From: an uncultured Gemmatimonadota bacterium
Lineage (GTDB): Bacteria > Gemmatimonadota > Gemmatimonadetes > Gemmatimonadales > Gemmatimonadaceae
Reading direction: 5' to 3'
Length of the DNA stretch: 64,000 bases
Assembly: GCA_902826615.1 (NCBI GenBank)
Contig: CADEFN010000002.1
Coordinates: 615,344-679,343 of the forward strand
The notes beneath the pieces were generated by a model, which saw only the letters and a list, made by a program, of their open reading frames with translations, made no database searches and was not told the origin of the DNA. Position 1 is the first letter of the stretch. Each line of letters starts with the position of its first letter. A program made the position numbers and the translations under genes. Shown one piece after another: positions 36,760-46,668 of this stretch.

Positions 36760-37310
36760 AGACCGGGAAAGTTGATGACCTCGCCCGCGAGGGGCTACCG
36801 CAATCCGACACGGGCTTGGGACCGCTGTACCGACCCGCTTCACTCAACTGCGGGCCTCCGACCTCCTGCGATACCGGGGAACTCGGGGCCGCGTCGTCAG
36901 CTGCAGTCCGTCCTTGGAGGCAACCCCTCAGCGCCACTGCGCTCATGCGGCGAGTGCGGCTACCTTCGCGGTGCAGCCGCTTCCGGCAACGGCCGGTCGG
37001 CGAGGTGTGTCGGGCCGAGGCCTTCTGCGGGCGGCCGACATCGTAATCACCCGGGCATACTCGGGTCGCATGCTGGTGCCTGGGGGCTGGCCATCTGTCA
37101 GGCAAACCCCTGTGGGGCGCCTACTCACCCTGTGGCCCGAACATCGTCCTGACCGATTGCACGGGGCCGTCGGACCGGCAAATATTGCTGGCCATGGGCC
37201 CACTGCGGGGACTCAAGCCCCCCGCGCGGACCGCCGATGCTGGATGAGACGGGTCTGATCTGACGTCGCGCGAGTTGCCGCGTCTTCTACCAACACCCCA
37301 CAAGCGATCG
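36760..37310. other. long spacer between tgt and the hybrid kinase, no recognised gene
   Basis: About 550 bp separate two divergent genes. Open frames here have no recognisable domain and look like chance frames of GC-rich DNA. A GCGGGG / CCCCGC stem (37205-37210, 37220-37225) and several smaller dyads are present, so a structured RNA is possible. I found no tRNA T-loop sequence and no motif of RNase P RNA, SRP RNA or tmRNA. Confidence 0.5.
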
Positions 37311-39140
37311 ATGACGGCGGCAGTATCCCCGCAGGCGCAGGAGTCCACGCGGGATATCCAGGCACAAATTGACCTGGAGCGTATCAGCACGATCTACCGC
37401 CTGGCGCCCCAGCCTCAGGTGGGCGCTGTGGCGTTTGTCCTGGTGGTCTCCTATGGGCTGTGGGGGCTCGTGGCCCCGGCGTGGATCATCGGCTGGGCGA
37501 TCGCGCGGATCTGCGTCAGTATTGGCCGCACGCTGGAGACTCGCCGATTCGAGCGCGATGCGAACCGCGCGCAACGTCTCGGCTATTGGCGGACGCGATT
37601 CGAGGCGCTCATCGTCGTCGACAATCTCTGCTGGAGCCTCATTTCGGTCGTCTTTGTGCCGGCCACGCAGGGCACCATGCTGGGAACGCTGCTCTTTGGC
37701 AGTGTCCTGTGCCTCATGGCGTTAGGCGTTTTTGTGCTGACCGGGAGTTTTCGCACCTCCGTCATCAACTTTGTGTCGATGTTGTTGCCATTGCTGGGAC
37801 GTGTGATCTGGGACGCACAACCCGGCATGTGGGTGGTACTGAGCAGCACGGTCATCTACGCCATCGTGCTTGGACAGGAAAGCTGGCGGGCGCACCAGCA
37901 GTGGACCGAAATGACCCGCCTGCGCCTGCAGAGTGATTCGCTGGCGGCGGAACGCGAACATGCGCGTCAGGCGGCCGTCGAGGCCAGTCAGGCCAAGAGC
38001 CGGTTCCTGGCCAACATGAGTCACGAGATCCGCACGCCGATGAATGGCATCCTCGGAATGTCCGAGCTGTTGCAGAACACCAGACTCGACACCGAACAGG
38101 CGCGTTATGCACAGGCCATCTCCACGGCTGCGCACGCCTTGCATGATCTGCTCGGCGACATCCTCGATCTCTCCAAGATCGAGGAGGGCAAGGTGTCGCT
38201 GGAACGCGTCGACTTCGACCCCGAGCAACTGCTGGCGGGGACGGCCGCCATTTACCGCGAGCTCGGCTCCGCCCGCAGTACTGCGTTTGTCACAGATATC
38301 GACCTGGCGACGTTGCCCCCGGTGAGCGGAGACCCCACCCGGTTGCGTCAGGTGGTGAGCAACCTGCTGGGGAACGCCCTCAAGTTTTCGCAGGGCGGCA
38401 CCGTGACGCTCACCAGCCGTGTGTCCACGCTCGAACCCGATGGACGGAGCTGGATACGCATTGGCGTCCAGGACACCGGAATCGGCATGTCACCGGTGCA
38501 GCTCTCCCAGCTGTTTCAGCGATTCAGTCAGGCCGATGCGTCCACGACACGACGATTCGGGGGCTCGGGTCTGGGACTGGTGATCTGCAAACACTTTGTC
38601 GATCTCATGGGTGGCTCGATCCGCGTGCAGAGCGAGCTTGGCAAAGGGAGCGCCTTCTGGCTCGATATCCCTCTGCTCCCGGCCCTGGCTGGCCCCGCTC
38701 CGGTGGCAGAGAAGAGCGCGTCTGCCGAACCGGCTCCCGCTCCCGCCGTCCCACGCAAAGCGCGCATCCTGGTCGCCGAGGACAACGCGGTCAACCAGCT
38801 GGTGGTGCGCTCCATGCTCGAACGCCTGGGGATGACGGTTTCGGTGGCCAAGGACGGCGCCGACGCGACGGCAATGGCAGAAAGCGAGACGTTCGACCTC
38901 GTGCTGATGGACTGCCAGATGCCCGTGATGGACGGGTATCAAGCCACCAGGAACATTCGGGCCTCCGGTGCGCGCATTCCCATCATTGCGCTCACCGCCA
39001 ATGCTCTCTCGGAGGACCGGCAGCGCTGCGTTGATGCCGGGATGGACAGCTACCTCGCCAAACCAGTCACGGGCACCGCGCTGGCTGAGATGCTGGTGCG
39101 ATTCCTGGGACCTCGCGAGGAGGAGTTGGTTTCCTCTTAG
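37311..39140 (+). CDS. membrane hybrid histidine kinase with receiver domain
   Basis: This is a 609-residue sensor. The N-terminal 190 residues hold about six membrane helices ([57 protein letters not shown] and others). A short coiled segment follows, then HisKA with the phospho-acceptor His238 in [18 protein letters not shown], the ATPase domain ([28 protein letters not shown]) and a C-terminal receiver with the aspartate in [20 protein letters not shown]. Phosphate probably passes on to a separate Hpt protein, which is not encoded nearby. The ATG at 37311 lacks a clear ribosome-binding site; a TTG 36 bp upstream is an alternative. Confidence 0.9.
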   Translation: MTAAVSPQAQESTRDIQAQIDLERISTIYRLAPQPQVGAVAFVLVVSYGLWGLVAPAWIIGWAIARICVSIGRTLETRRFERDANRAQRLGYWRTRFEALIVVDNLCWSLISVVFVPATQGTMLGTLLFGSVLCLMALGVFVLTGSFRTSVINFVSMLLPLLGRVIWDAQPGMWVVLSSTVIYAIVLGQESWRAHQQWTEMTRLRLQSDSLAAEREHARQAAVEASQAKSRFLANMSHEIRTPMNGILGMSELLQNTRLDTEQARYAQAISTAAHALHDLLGDILDLSKIEEGKVSLERVDFDPEQLLAGTAAIYRELGSARSTAFVTDIDLATLPPVSGDPTRLRQVVSNLLGNALKFSQGGTVTLTSRVSTLEPDGRSWIRIGVQDTGIGMSPVQLSQLFQRFSQADASTTRRFGGSGLGLVICKHFVDLMGGSIRVQSELGKGSAFWLDIPLLPALAGPAPVAEKSASAEPAPAPAVPRKARILVAEDNAVNQLVVRSMLERLGMTVSVAKDGADATAMAESETFDLVLMDCQMPVMDGYQATRNIRASGARIPIIALTANALSEDRQRCVDAGMDSYLAKPVTGTALAEMLVRFLGPREEELVSS

Positions 39141-39318
39141 GCGCAGGTAGTTCGGCGGGTACTTCTCATCAGTCCATTGGCGAGCTGTAACCGGAGACCT
39201 CAGAACGATCTCCGTCCGCAGGCATCCTACGACGACGCTGGCAAATGCCTGACAGGCTGCGTTGAGCTGTGGCCGATATTGGTGAGGAAGTCTCTCCCTC
39301 AACCAGTGGGCACGCGCC

Positions 39319-39807
39319 ATGACTCGCGAGATTCGAAGCTTTGACTACGTGAATCATCCGTATGAAGTGGTGCGCGCTGCGCTCCAAGCCGACACGGTCG
39401 GCATTGTGCGAGCTGCAACAATGGCCGCCACATCCCGTGCGGTCGCCGTAGCGAGCGAGCTGCATGTGCAACTCGCAGGTCTGGATATTTCCGCGCCGAT
39501 CGAGCTGGCGGTCGACGAGATATCGGAAACGAATGGCGGTGCAACCAGAGCCTCCACCCTGCGTGTGCCGATTCGATGGAAGGCGGCCCAGCGACCAGCG
39601 CTCTTTCCGGTGATGGATGCGGAACTCGTGGTCTATCCACTCACCGGGAGCGAAACGCAGCTCGATTTCCTCGGCCGGTATGAGCCACCGTTAGGCTTGC
39701 TCGGCGCCACGATTGACGCCGCGATCGGGCACCGCATTGCCGAGGCGTCAGTGCAGCGCTTCGTCGCGGAGGTCGCGCAGCATCTCCGCATGAAGCTCAT
39801 AGGCTAG
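39319..39807 (+). CDS. SRPBCC-like small protein, function unknown
   Basis: This 162-residue protein without a signal peptide shows the pattern of the START/SRPBCC fold. It has an N-terminal strand and helix (YVNHPYEVVRAALQADTVG), central strands (LDISAPIELAVDEISE, LRVPIRWKAAQRPALFPVMDAELVVYPL, ETQLDFLGRYEPPLG) and a long C-terminal helix (IAEASVQRFVAEVAQHLR). Such proteins bind hydrophobic ligands in a cavity. I cannot assign a specific family. It starts at ATG 39319, about 180 bp after the hybrid kinase gene on the same strand, and ends shortly before the convergent ADOP permease gene. Confidence 0.6.
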   Translation: MTREIRSFDYVNHPYEVVRAALQADTVGIVRAATMAATSRAVAVASELHVQLAGLDISAPIELAVDEISETNGGATRASTLRVPIRWKAAQRPALFPVMDAELVVYPLTGSETQLDFLGRYEPPLGLLGATIDAAIGHRIAEASVQRFVAEVAQHLRMKLIG

Positions 39808-39840
39808 CTGCCCTCGTGGCAGGCACCGTCGAGTTCGCCG

Positions 39841-42279
39841 CTAGTCCTGCCGGATCGCGCTTAGCGCACTTCCGCGCACGGTGCGACGTACGGGGAGGAG
39901 CGTCGCCACGGCCGCCACCATCGCGAGCACAAGGGGCGACAACACGAAAGAAGCAATCGTGAGTGATCCCACGCCGTACAAGATGCCACGCATCAGGATG
40001 AACGCACCGCCCGCGCCGAGAATACCCAGCACGCACCCCACAGCCACGAATCGCATACCCTGACCGAAGACCAGCCGGGTGACGCGACCCTCCGTGGACC
40101 CCAACGCCATGCGGATCCCGATCTCGCGCGTGCGCTGGCCAACGGCCTGTGTCATCACGCCATAAATCCCGACTGCCGCGAGCAAGAGGCCGACCACGCC
40201 AAAGAAGCCCAGCGCCCCGCCGGCGATGCGTGCGGGAAGGAGCGACGTCCCCATATGCGACGTCATCGTGCGCAACCCGGTCACTGGCATCTGCGGATCG
40301 AGAGCACGCACCTCGGCGCGAATGTTGGCGAGTAGTGCGGTGTCGTCACCGCGATGCCGCACGACGACTCGCATGGTCGAGATCCAGGTCTGCGCATGCG
40401 CGAAGTACATGTATGCTGTGGGCTCCTCACCCAGTGAGCGATACTTTCCCGTCGCCACCACGCCGATCACCGAGAAGTCGCGCGTTCCCCGCCGGACGGT
40501 GCGACCAAGTGGATCCTCGCCGGGCCAGAACCGCTCGGCGAAACGCTGGTTCACCACCACCACCGGGATGGCGGCACTGTCGTCCTGCGCGGTGACCTCG
40601 CGTCCCGCCACGAGGCGGATCCCCATGGCGCGGAAGTACCCCGGCGTCACGCTGGCATGCAGGATGTTCATGCCCTCCCCTTCTGCCGGTGTGTAGCCCG
40701 GAATCTGCACACGGGTGTCGGAGCTGCCGATGCCCAGCGGAAGGACGTCGACCAGTCCCACCTCATCCACCCCGTTGAGGGCACGCAGCCGATCCTGCAA
40801 CGCCCGGTAGAATTGTTCGGCGCGCTGGCGGTCGTATCCCTGGAGCGCAGGGGAAAGTGTGGCCGTCGCGGTACCGGCTGGTTCGAAGCCGACCTGCACG
40901 GTGGTGGCCCGCTGGACGTTGGAGACAAACATGCCGGCGCAGGTGAGCAGAATGATCGAGAGCGCCACCTGGGCGAGGATCAGCGTGTCTCGCATACGCG
41001 ACCGGCTCCGCCCCGCCTGCAGTTCCCCCTTCAGTCCGGGGATCAGCGAGGGGCGGGTCGCCTGGAGCGCCGGCAACATTCCGACAACCAGACCGGCGAC
41101 GAGCGAGACGCTCATGGTGAAGGCGAGCACGCGACCGCTGAGCGTGAGATCGGGCCTGACACCAAGGTCACCGACCGGAATCTCGATGGCGTTGCCGACC
41201 GCCACTCCGCCGCCCGCGACCAGGAGGCCCACCCCTCCGGCAACTGCGGCAAGGAGCAGGCTCTCGATCATGAGCTGGCGAACGAGATGCCATCGGCTCG
41301 CTCCGATGGCCAGTCGAACGGCCATCTCACGCGCGCGATCACGGGCCCGCGCAAGGAAGAGGCTCGCCACGTTGACACATGCCAGCAGCAGTAGAAGGAA
41401 GACCACTCCCATCAGGGCAGCGGAGATCCCCAGTTGCGCGGTCCGCATCGACGGATGCGTGCCGACATCGGCAAGCGGAATGATGCGTGTCCCGCTGTTG
41501 CTGTAAGGTCCGGGCCAGGCGGCGGCGAGTTCGGTGTTGACGGCGTCGAGACGTTCCGCCGCCCGCGCGCGGGTGACACCCGGCCTCAGGCGCGCAATCA
41601 CATTGAGGAAGTTGCGACCGCGATTGTCGAGCGACCCGGCGCGATCCGCATCGAGTGCCTCCATCTGCATCAGCGGAACGAAGATCGCTGGCTCGAGCAT
41701 CGGGACTGTGCCGCGGAACGCTGGAGGCGCGACACCGATCACTTCCATCGCCTGACCATTCAGCTGTATCGTACGACCCACGATGTTCGGGTCGCCACCA
41801 AACCGGCGATGCCAGGTGCCATCGCCGAGTATCACAACCGGATGTGCGCCACGACCGCTGTCTTCGGCGGGCACAAAGAAGCGCCCGCGCGCGGGCTGCA
41901 CGCCCAGTGTAGCAAAGTAGGTCGCGGAGACCAGCTGCCCGGCGAGCACCTGCGGCTGATCGCCGTCCCCATGGCTGAAGGCGGCGAAGGTCCAGGCAGC
42001 CACGTGCTCAAAGACGTCGGTGGTCCGCTCCTGCACGTCGATGAAGTGCGGGACCGAATTCGAACCCCAGGGCACTCCTGGTGCCGTGCGATACAGTCCC
42101 ACCACGTGCTCCGGGGCGCGGACGCCCGGAAGTGGGCGGAGCAGCAGAGCGTCCACCGCGGCAAGGACAGCGCTGTTGAGACCGATGGCAACCGCGATGG
42201 TGGCCACCACCATGGCGGTAAAATGCGGTCGACGGACCAGCAAACGGCCAGCAAGGCGGACATCGTGTGCAAGGGTCAT
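39841..42279 (-). CDS. ADOP-type ABC transporter permease (MacB/FtsX fold), copy 2
   Basis: This 812-residue protein has the same length and layout as copy 1 (12617-15055): a short leading helix (LAHDVRLAGRLLVRRPHFT), the membrane segment VVATIAVAIGLNSAVLAAVDALLLRPLPGVR in part, two MacB periplasmic domains, ACVNVASLFLARARDR, and GIYGVMTQAVGQRTREIGIR. Shared blocks such as VVVNQRFAERFWPG are nearly identical between the copies. Its ATG overlaps the stop of the serine-hydrolase lipoprotein gene by 4 bp (ATGA), so those two are one operon. The LytS/LytTR pair lies divergently upstream. Substrate is unknown. Confidence 0.9.
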   Translation of the reverse strand: MTLAHDVRLAGRLLVRRPHFTAMVVATIAVAIGLNSAVLAAVDALLLRPLPGVRAPEHVVGLYRTAPGVPWGSNSVPHFIDVQERTTDVFEHVAAWTFAAFSHGDGDQPQVLAGQLVSATYFATLGVQPARGRFFVPAEDSGRGAHPVVILGDGTWHRRFGGDPNIVGRTIQLNGQAMEVIGVAPPAFRGTVPMLEPAIFVPLMQMEALDADRAGSLDNRGRNFLNVIARLRPGVTRARAAERLDAVNTELAAAWPGPYSNSGTRIIPLADVGTHPSMRTAQLGISAALMGVVFLLLLLACVNVASLFLARARDRAREMAVRLAIGASRWHLVRQLMIESLLLAAVAGGVGLLVAGGGVAVGNAIEIPVGDLGVRPDLTLSGRVLAFTMSVSLVAGLVVGMLPALQATRPSLIPGLKGELQAGRSRSRMRDTLILAQVALSIILLTCAGMFVSNVQRATTVQVGFEPAGTATATLSPALQGYDRQRAEQFYRALQDRLRALNGVDEVGLVDVLPLGIGSSDTRVQIPGYTPAEGEGMNILHASVTPGYFRAMGIRLVAGREVTAQDDSAAIPVVVVNQRFAERFWPGEDPLGRTVRRGTRDFSVIGVVATGKYRSLGEEPTAYMYFAHAQTWISTMRVVVRHRGDDTALLANIRAEVRALDPQMPVTGLRTMTSHMGTSLLPARIAGGALGFFGVVGLLLAAVGIYGVMTQAVGQRTREIGIRMALGSTEGRVTRLVFGQGMRFVAVGCVLGILGAGGAFILMRGILYGVGSLTIASFVLSPLVLAMVAAVATLLPVRRTVRGSALSAIRQD

Positions 42280-43430
42280 GGCACAAGCTGGTTAGGTGTT
42301 CTGGTCAGAATGTCATTCAACCGCTGCGTTAACGTCTGCGCGGCACGAATCGGGTCGCGGTCGAAGTTGAGGGCCGTCACCACAATGACGGCCGCACGCG
42401 AGGGAAAGATGAGAATGGTCTGCCCACCCCACCCACTGGCGGCATACACCGGATCGGCGGGGTCCCAGGCACCACGCGCACCCCACATCCACCACTGATA
42501 GCCGTACCGTACAGCCGTCGTGCCGACATGCGGCGTGAGCGACGCAGCAATCCACGAAGCGGGCACCACTTGCACACCACCGTACCGACCCGTGTCGCGC
42601 ACGAGACGACCGATGCGGAGCAGGTCCAGCGGGCGGAGCGAGAGCCCGCTGCCGGCGTTTGCCACACCGTTTGCCGCGTGGTGCCATGACGGCGCGGGGA
42701 TGCCCAGCGGCCCAAAGAGCCGCTCCTGTGCGAACGACGCAATCGGACGACGGAGTGCCAGACCGACGACTTCACCCAGGAGTATGGTTGCACCAGTGTT
42801 GTAGGCATAACGAGTGCCGGGCGCGGCCGTCATGGGCTGTGCCAGCATGTGCCCGATCCAGTCACGCGTGGCCAGCATGAGGCCCACCGGGTTCGCTGGT
42901 TCGGTGTAGGCTGTCGAGAGTTCGTCCCAGGCGATCCCGGCGCGCATGGTCAGCAGGTCCTCCACCGTGATCCGCGCGCGTCGAGCATCGGTGGCAAAGA
43001 GGGTGTCGTGCGCACGCAGCAGCGGGCGAATCGGGGCGCGAACGGAGTCCAGTGCGCGTGCCTCCAGCGCAAGACCGGTCAGCAGCGAGGTGATGCTCTT
43101 GGAAATGGAATAAACCGGTGCCGCCTGAGTGCGCTGTGTTCCCCGAAAGTAGTACTCCACCGGCGGATGCTCTCCAACGAGGAGGAGCAGACTGCGAATG
43201 TCCCCCATGGCCCCGTCACGCATGTCGCGGACGAGCGAGTCGAGTCCTGCGCGGTGGACTTCTGGTGGGATGGGGGCGACCAGTGTGTCCGCCGCGCACG
43301 CACTCGTCGCAACGACGACCGCGAAAGTGCAAGAACGCACCAGCCGGTCTGGGGGCGGAAAAGCCCAGGACGCACGCCCAGCAGGTAGCGGGACACGATG
43401 ACTACCAGGCTGGCTTTGCGGGTTGGTCAT
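42276..43430 (-). CDS. serine hydrolase (beta-lactamase family) lipoprotein
   Basis: This protein of 384 residues has a lipoprotein signal (CTFAVVVATSAC) after a rather long polar N-terminus. Catalytic motifs are SISKSITSLL (SxxK) and the YAYNTGAT segment in the YxN position; GWGGQT stands where class C enzymes have KTG or HGG. Known relatives are 6-aminohexanoate-dimer hydrolases and esterases. I start it at ATG 43430 (MTNPQSQPG), since upstream codons show no domain. It is co-translated with ADOP permease 2, so hydrolase and transporter probably share a substrate or envelope task. Confidence 0.87.
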   Translation of the reverse strand: MTNPQSQPGSHRVPLPAGRASWAFPPPDRLVRSCTFAVVVATSACAADTLVAPIPPEVHRAGLDSLVRDMRDGAMGDIRSLLLLVGEHPPVEYYFRGTQRTQAAPVYSISKSITSLLTGLALEARALDSVRAPIRPLLRAHDTLFATDARRARITVEDLLTMRAGIAWDELSTAYTEPANPVGLMLATRDWIGHMLAQPMTAAPGTRYAYNTGATILLGEVVGLALRRPIASFAQERLFGPLGIPAPSWHHAANGVANAGSGLSLRPLDLLRIGRLVRDTGRYGGVQVVPASWIAASLTPHVGTTAVRYGYQWWMWGARGAWDPADPVYAASGWGGQTILIFPSRAAVIVVTALNFDRDPIRAAQTLTQRLNDILTRTPNQLVP

Positions 43431-43619
43431 GATCTCAGGCAGGGGGATGCCGCGGTACCGCTCCCTGATCCTACGAGGCGCAACGCCCCCCGTGCCGGGA
43501 GTCGTCCCTCCGAGTCGGCAATTCGCCCCATGACGCTGAATCCGGCACCGCGTCGAGCGGCAAGGGGCGAGTATCCTGCACATCCGACACCTGCGTGTGG
43601 TCGGTCCGTACGTTCACCC

Positions 43620-44723
43620 ATGTCAGCAACACAGACTCCCCTGCGCCGCGTACTCGGCACCAGCCTCGCCTCGTGGGGCGTAGTGCTCGTGCTGCACGTC
43701 GCCGCCAGCTACAGCGACATGCTGCGGCGTGGCACACCGCTGACACTCCGTACCCTCCTTGGCGCGTACCTGATTGCCTACCTCCCGTGGGTGGTCTACA
43801 CCACGGTTCTGTACCCGGTCATGGAACGTGTTCGTTCAGAGCTGGCGGACCGGCGACTGGTGGTGCGCCTGTATGTCGCGAGCCTCTTCTTGTTCCTGAT
43901 TCCCGAAGTGGCGTGGCAGGTCGCGGCGGTGGCCGTTCGTAGTGCCGCCGATCCATTCGCGGCCTTTCTCCCGCGCCTGCGTGGCTGGCCCGCTGAGTTG
44001 TGGCTACTCGACCTGGCCCTGATGACCGGCAGCTTTGTGGCGATCCACGCGATGGTCACGCTGCGGGAGGGGCGCGCCATTCGCGAACGGCAGCAGGCCG
44101 CCGAGTCGGAGCGGCTCGCCCTGCACCTCGAGCTCGAACAACAACGACTGCGGGGCCTCCGTGCGCAACTCGAACCGCACTTCCTCTTCAACGCCCTGAG
44201 TGCCATTGCCGGGCTTGTTCGCAACAACGATCAGCGGGTCGCCATCGATGCCATCGGCCAGCTCAGTGCCCAACTACGGCATGCCGTAACGGCAAGCCAG
44301 AAGGACTGGAGCACCATTGGTGAAGAGCTGGCGTTTGTGCGCGGCTACCTGGCACTCCAGGCGCTTCGGTATCCCGAGCGCCTCCACGTGTCGTTCGAGG
44401 TGCCGGAGTCGGTTGATGAAGTCATCTGCCCGCCTCTTGTCCTCCAGCCACTGGTGGAGAACGCCATTCGGCATGACCTCGAGTGTCATCAGGGCACGTC
44501 GCACATTCACGTGGCGGTCGTCCTGGCGGCCAACGGGACTACAATCACCGTGCGCAACACCATGCAGCTGGGAGCCCCTGCCAATCCCGGGCTCGGGCTC
44601 GGCCTGCGTGCGATGGGCGATCGGCTGGCCTTGTTGTACGGTGCCACGGCGCGCCTCGAGGCTGGTCCGGTTGATGGCCATTTCGTGGTGACACTGTTCC
44701 TTCCTTCAGTGGCGTCGCAGTGA
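43620..44723 (+). CDS. LytS-type sensor histidine kinase
   Basis: This sensor of 367 residues has four membrane helices in the first 145 residues and no large external domain, so it probably senses something in or at the membrane. A charged coiled segment (REGRAIRERQQAAESERLALHLELEQQ) leads to the His_kinase domain with His187 in LEPHFLFNALSAIAGLV, followed by the ATPase domain (LVLQPLVENAIRH and GLGLRAMGDRL). The start MSATQTPLRR at 43620 leaves 189 bp to the divergent serine-hydrolase gene. Its last bases overlap the response-regulator start (GTGA). Confidence 0.9.
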   Translation: MSATQTPLRRVLGTSLASWGVVLVLHVAASYSDMLRRGTPLTLRTLLGAYLIAYLPWVVYTTVLYPVMERVRSELADRRLVVRLYVASLFLFLIPEVAWQVAAVAVRSAADPFAAFLPRLRGWPAELWLLDLALMTGSFVAIHAMVTLREGRAIRERQQAAESERLALHLELEQQRLRGLRAQLEPHFLFNALSAIAGLVRNNDQRVAIDAIGQLSAQLRHAVTASQKDWSTIGEELAFVRGYLALQALRYPERLHVSFEVPESVDEVICPPLVLQPLVENAIRHDLECHQGTSHIHVAVVLAANGTTITVRNTMQLGAPANPGLGLGLRAMGDRLALLYGATARLEAGPVDGHFVVTLFLPSVASQ

Positions 44724-45538
44724 GTCCTGACCTCATCCGGGTGCTCATCGTCGATGACGAGCCCCTCGCCCGCACCAACCTGCGGCATGCGCTCGCCGCC
44801 CACCTCCTGTTCCATGTCGTTGCCGAATGCCCGGGGGTAACGGAGGCGCGCGCGTTCCTCGGCTTGACTGCCGATGGAACGACCCCGGACGCTGCGCGTG
44901 CCGTGGACGTCGTCTTCCTCGACATTCGCATGCCGGTGGAGAACGGCATGGTCCTGGCGCGCGAGCTCATCGCGCGCTCCGAGCCACCCATCATCGTGTT
45001 TGTCACCGCACATGGCGACTTCGCCATCGAAGCATTCGAGCTACATGCGCTCGACTACCTCCTCAAGCCGGTGGACGATGCCCGACTCGCGCTCGCCACC
45101 ACCCGCATCGCGGAGATGTTGCGGTTGCGGCAGCGTGCGGCGTATGCGACAGCGGTGCGTGGCTACCTGGCCGACGCTGGTGATGTCTCCGCCGGATCAC
45201 GCCTGCCATACCTCACGAGACTCAGTGTGCGCTCGGTGGGGCGCATCGAATCGGTGGCGCTCAACGACGTGCAATGGATTGGCGCGTCGGGCAACTACGT
45301 GGAGCTGCACCTGGCGAAACGTGTCGTGCTGCACCGCTTGTCGATTGGTGCCCTGGAGCGACGCCTCGACCCAGCCGTCTTTTTGCGTGTCCACCGGAGC
45401 GCCATTGTGCGACGGGCCGATGTAGGCACGCTCCGCGTCACTGGCGACGGCACCTATCTGCTGCAACTGCGCTCCGGGCCGCAGGTCAGCGTGAGCGAGC
45501 GGTATGTCGACGCCGTACGCGCGATCATGGGGGAGTAA
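44720..45538 (+). CDS. LytTR-family response regulator
   Basis: This 272-residue regulator begins with GTG overlapping the kinase stop. The receiver has DDE near the start (LIVDDEPLA) and the phospho-acceptor Asp68 in VVFLDIRMPVENG. The C-terminal LytTR domain (DVQWIGASGNYVELHLAKRVVLHRLSIGALERRLDP, read in parts, and VHRSAIVRRADV) binds direct repeats in DNA. The most likely target is the divergent hydrolase-permease operon and its own promoter, in the spacer 43431-43619. Binding sites are not obvious by eye. Confidence 0.92.
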   Translation: MSPDLIRVLIVDDEPLARTNLRHALAAHLLFHVVAECPGVTEARAFLGLTADGTTPDAARAVDVVFLDIRMPVENGMVLARELIARSEPPIIVFVTAHGDFAIEAFELHALDYLLKPVDDARLALATTRIAEMLRLRQRAAYATAVRGYLADAGDVSAGSRLPYLTRLSVRSVGRIESVALNDVQWIGASGNYVELHLAKRVVLHRLSIGALERRLDPAVFLRVHRSAIVRRADVGTLRVTGDGTYLLQLRSGPQVSVSERYVDAVRAIMGE

Positions 45539-45552
45539 TCCATGAGGCGTCG

Positions 45553-46113
45553 CTATCGCTGGCGGTCAAACCGATAGTAGTACCCAAGTTCACTCCAGCT
45601 CACACCGCCATCATCGGAACGATGGAGGCGCTTGACGAAGGCATCGGAGCTGATCTCCGAGTCAACCTCGCGATACAGGTAGTTGCCATCATCACCGTAC
45701 CCGCCGATCCTGGATATCACGTAACGGTCGCCCTCAAAGCGGCCGGCGAATTCCACTCGCTGGTTGCGTCGCGCATCTGAGTAGCGGTGGACCAGGCCGC
45801 GACCCTGGTCGGAAGTGATCAGATGTACCCCGTGAAAACCTTCGGCGCTGGCTTCATGGAACTCCACGAGGAGGCTCAGTCCATCACGCAGGTACCGCGC
45901 ACGCATGAATGATCGCACTGGGAGCTCCACGAACACACCGCCGGAATCCCTGACGAAGTTTCTGACCGACCATTGCCCGGCAAGGTAGCCAAGTCGCCGC
46001 AGCGCGGGCGCGGCACCATTGCTGGCGGAATCGCGGTCTGGCTCAACGGACTGCGGTTGCAATGGGGCGGCAAGGCCGCCGACGGCGACGAGAGCCAGGA
46101 CGAATCGGTGCAT
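45553..46113 (-). CDS. secreted DUF1579/lipocalin-like protein
   Basis: This 186-residue protein has a signal peptide (mature start near QSVEPDRD). The core begins with LRRLGYLAGQWSVRN, the usual first strand of DUF1579-like beta-barrels (L-x-G-x-W), and continues as alternating strands (LSLLVEFHEASAEGFHG, YVISRIGGYGDDGNYLYR) to a C-terminal YYYRFDR. Related domains occur in two genes nearby (46896-47402 and the C-terminal part of 47519-49003). Members are thought to bind small lipophilic molecules; no ligand is known. It is convergent with the LytTR regulator. Confidence 0.65.
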   Translation of the reverse strand: MHRFVLALVAVGGLAAPLQPQSVEPDRDSASNGAAPALRRLGYLAGQWSVRNFVRDSGGVFVELPVRSFMRARYLRDGLSLLVEFHEASAEGFHGVHLITSDQGRGLVHRYSDARRNQRVEFAGRFEGDRYVISRIGGYGDDGNYLYREVDSEISSDAFVKRLHRSDDGGVSWSELGYYYRFDRQR

Positions 46114-46194
46114 GCTGCTCCAGTGTAGGTACCGTTCACCGCCTGCGCGCGATCATGGCGGAGTGATGCACGACTCTACGTGACCAGCGCAGCG

Positions 46195-46668
46195 TCAGCT
46201 CGACGGTGGTGTGAGACCCATCATTCGCAGGTAGGTCACGAGGTTCCCGTAGTGCAGGGTGGTGTGAGAGATGTTCTGCAGCAACGGCAGCGGGGTGCCG
46301 CGTTCGTAGGCAGTGGCGCACGTTTCGGTCGCCGCCTTCAGCTTCCGTTGGAGCGTGGCCTTGTCGAGCGGACCCTTCTTCTCGGTCGCGGCGGACCACG
46401 GAGTCGCCACACCTGCCGCGTTCGGGCAATAGTAGATGTAGGCGTCGATCACGTGCGCCAGCATTTCCCCAACGGTGCGCACACCCTCCGTGGGACGGTA
46501 AGTGTAGCGATCGGACGGCACGAGCTCGGCGACGTGCGTCATCCAGCCACTCACCTCCGTGAACCCGTCCCGCAGCATCCGGGATGTGCTGTCGCGCGCA
46601 GCCTGCGCGTGGACTGGCGATGCGGTAAGCGACAAGACCGCAGCGAGGACATGACGTAGAGGGAGCAT
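46195..46668 (-). CDS. exported DinB-family protein
   Basis: This 157-residue protein has an N-terminal signal peptide (MLPLRHVLAAVLSLTASPVHA, mature QAARDSTSRM). The rest is the four-helix DinB/YfiT bundle with possible metal ligands in MLAHVIDAYIYY and SHTTLHYGNLVTYLRM. DinB proteins are usually cytoplasmic thiol or metal-dependent transferases such as bacillithiol transferases, so the export signal is notable, although exported DinB proteins are known in related soil phyla. The start at 46668 (GGAG lies just after on the plus strand and is not an SD) is chosen because the upstream in-frame codons do not resemble a protein. Function is unknown. Confidence 0.75.
   Translation of the reverse strand: MLPLRHVLAAVLSLTASPVHAQAARDSTSRMLRDGFTEVSGWMTHVAELVPSDRYTYRPTEGVRTVGEMLAHVIDAYIYYCPNAAGVATPWSAATEKKGPLDKATLQRKLKAATETCATAYERGTPLPLLQNISHTTLHYGNLVTYLRMMGLTPPSS

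Noticed and set aside
36760-37310. A tRNA, SRP RNA, RNase P RNA or tmRNA gene
   Set aside because: I looked for T-loop, SRP apical-loop and RNase P/tmRNA signatures and found none.
31282-43430. Beta-lactam resistance genes
   Set aside because: The two serine hydrolases and the MBL-fold proteins only share folds with lactamases; many are esterases or peptidases, and the KTG element is altered.
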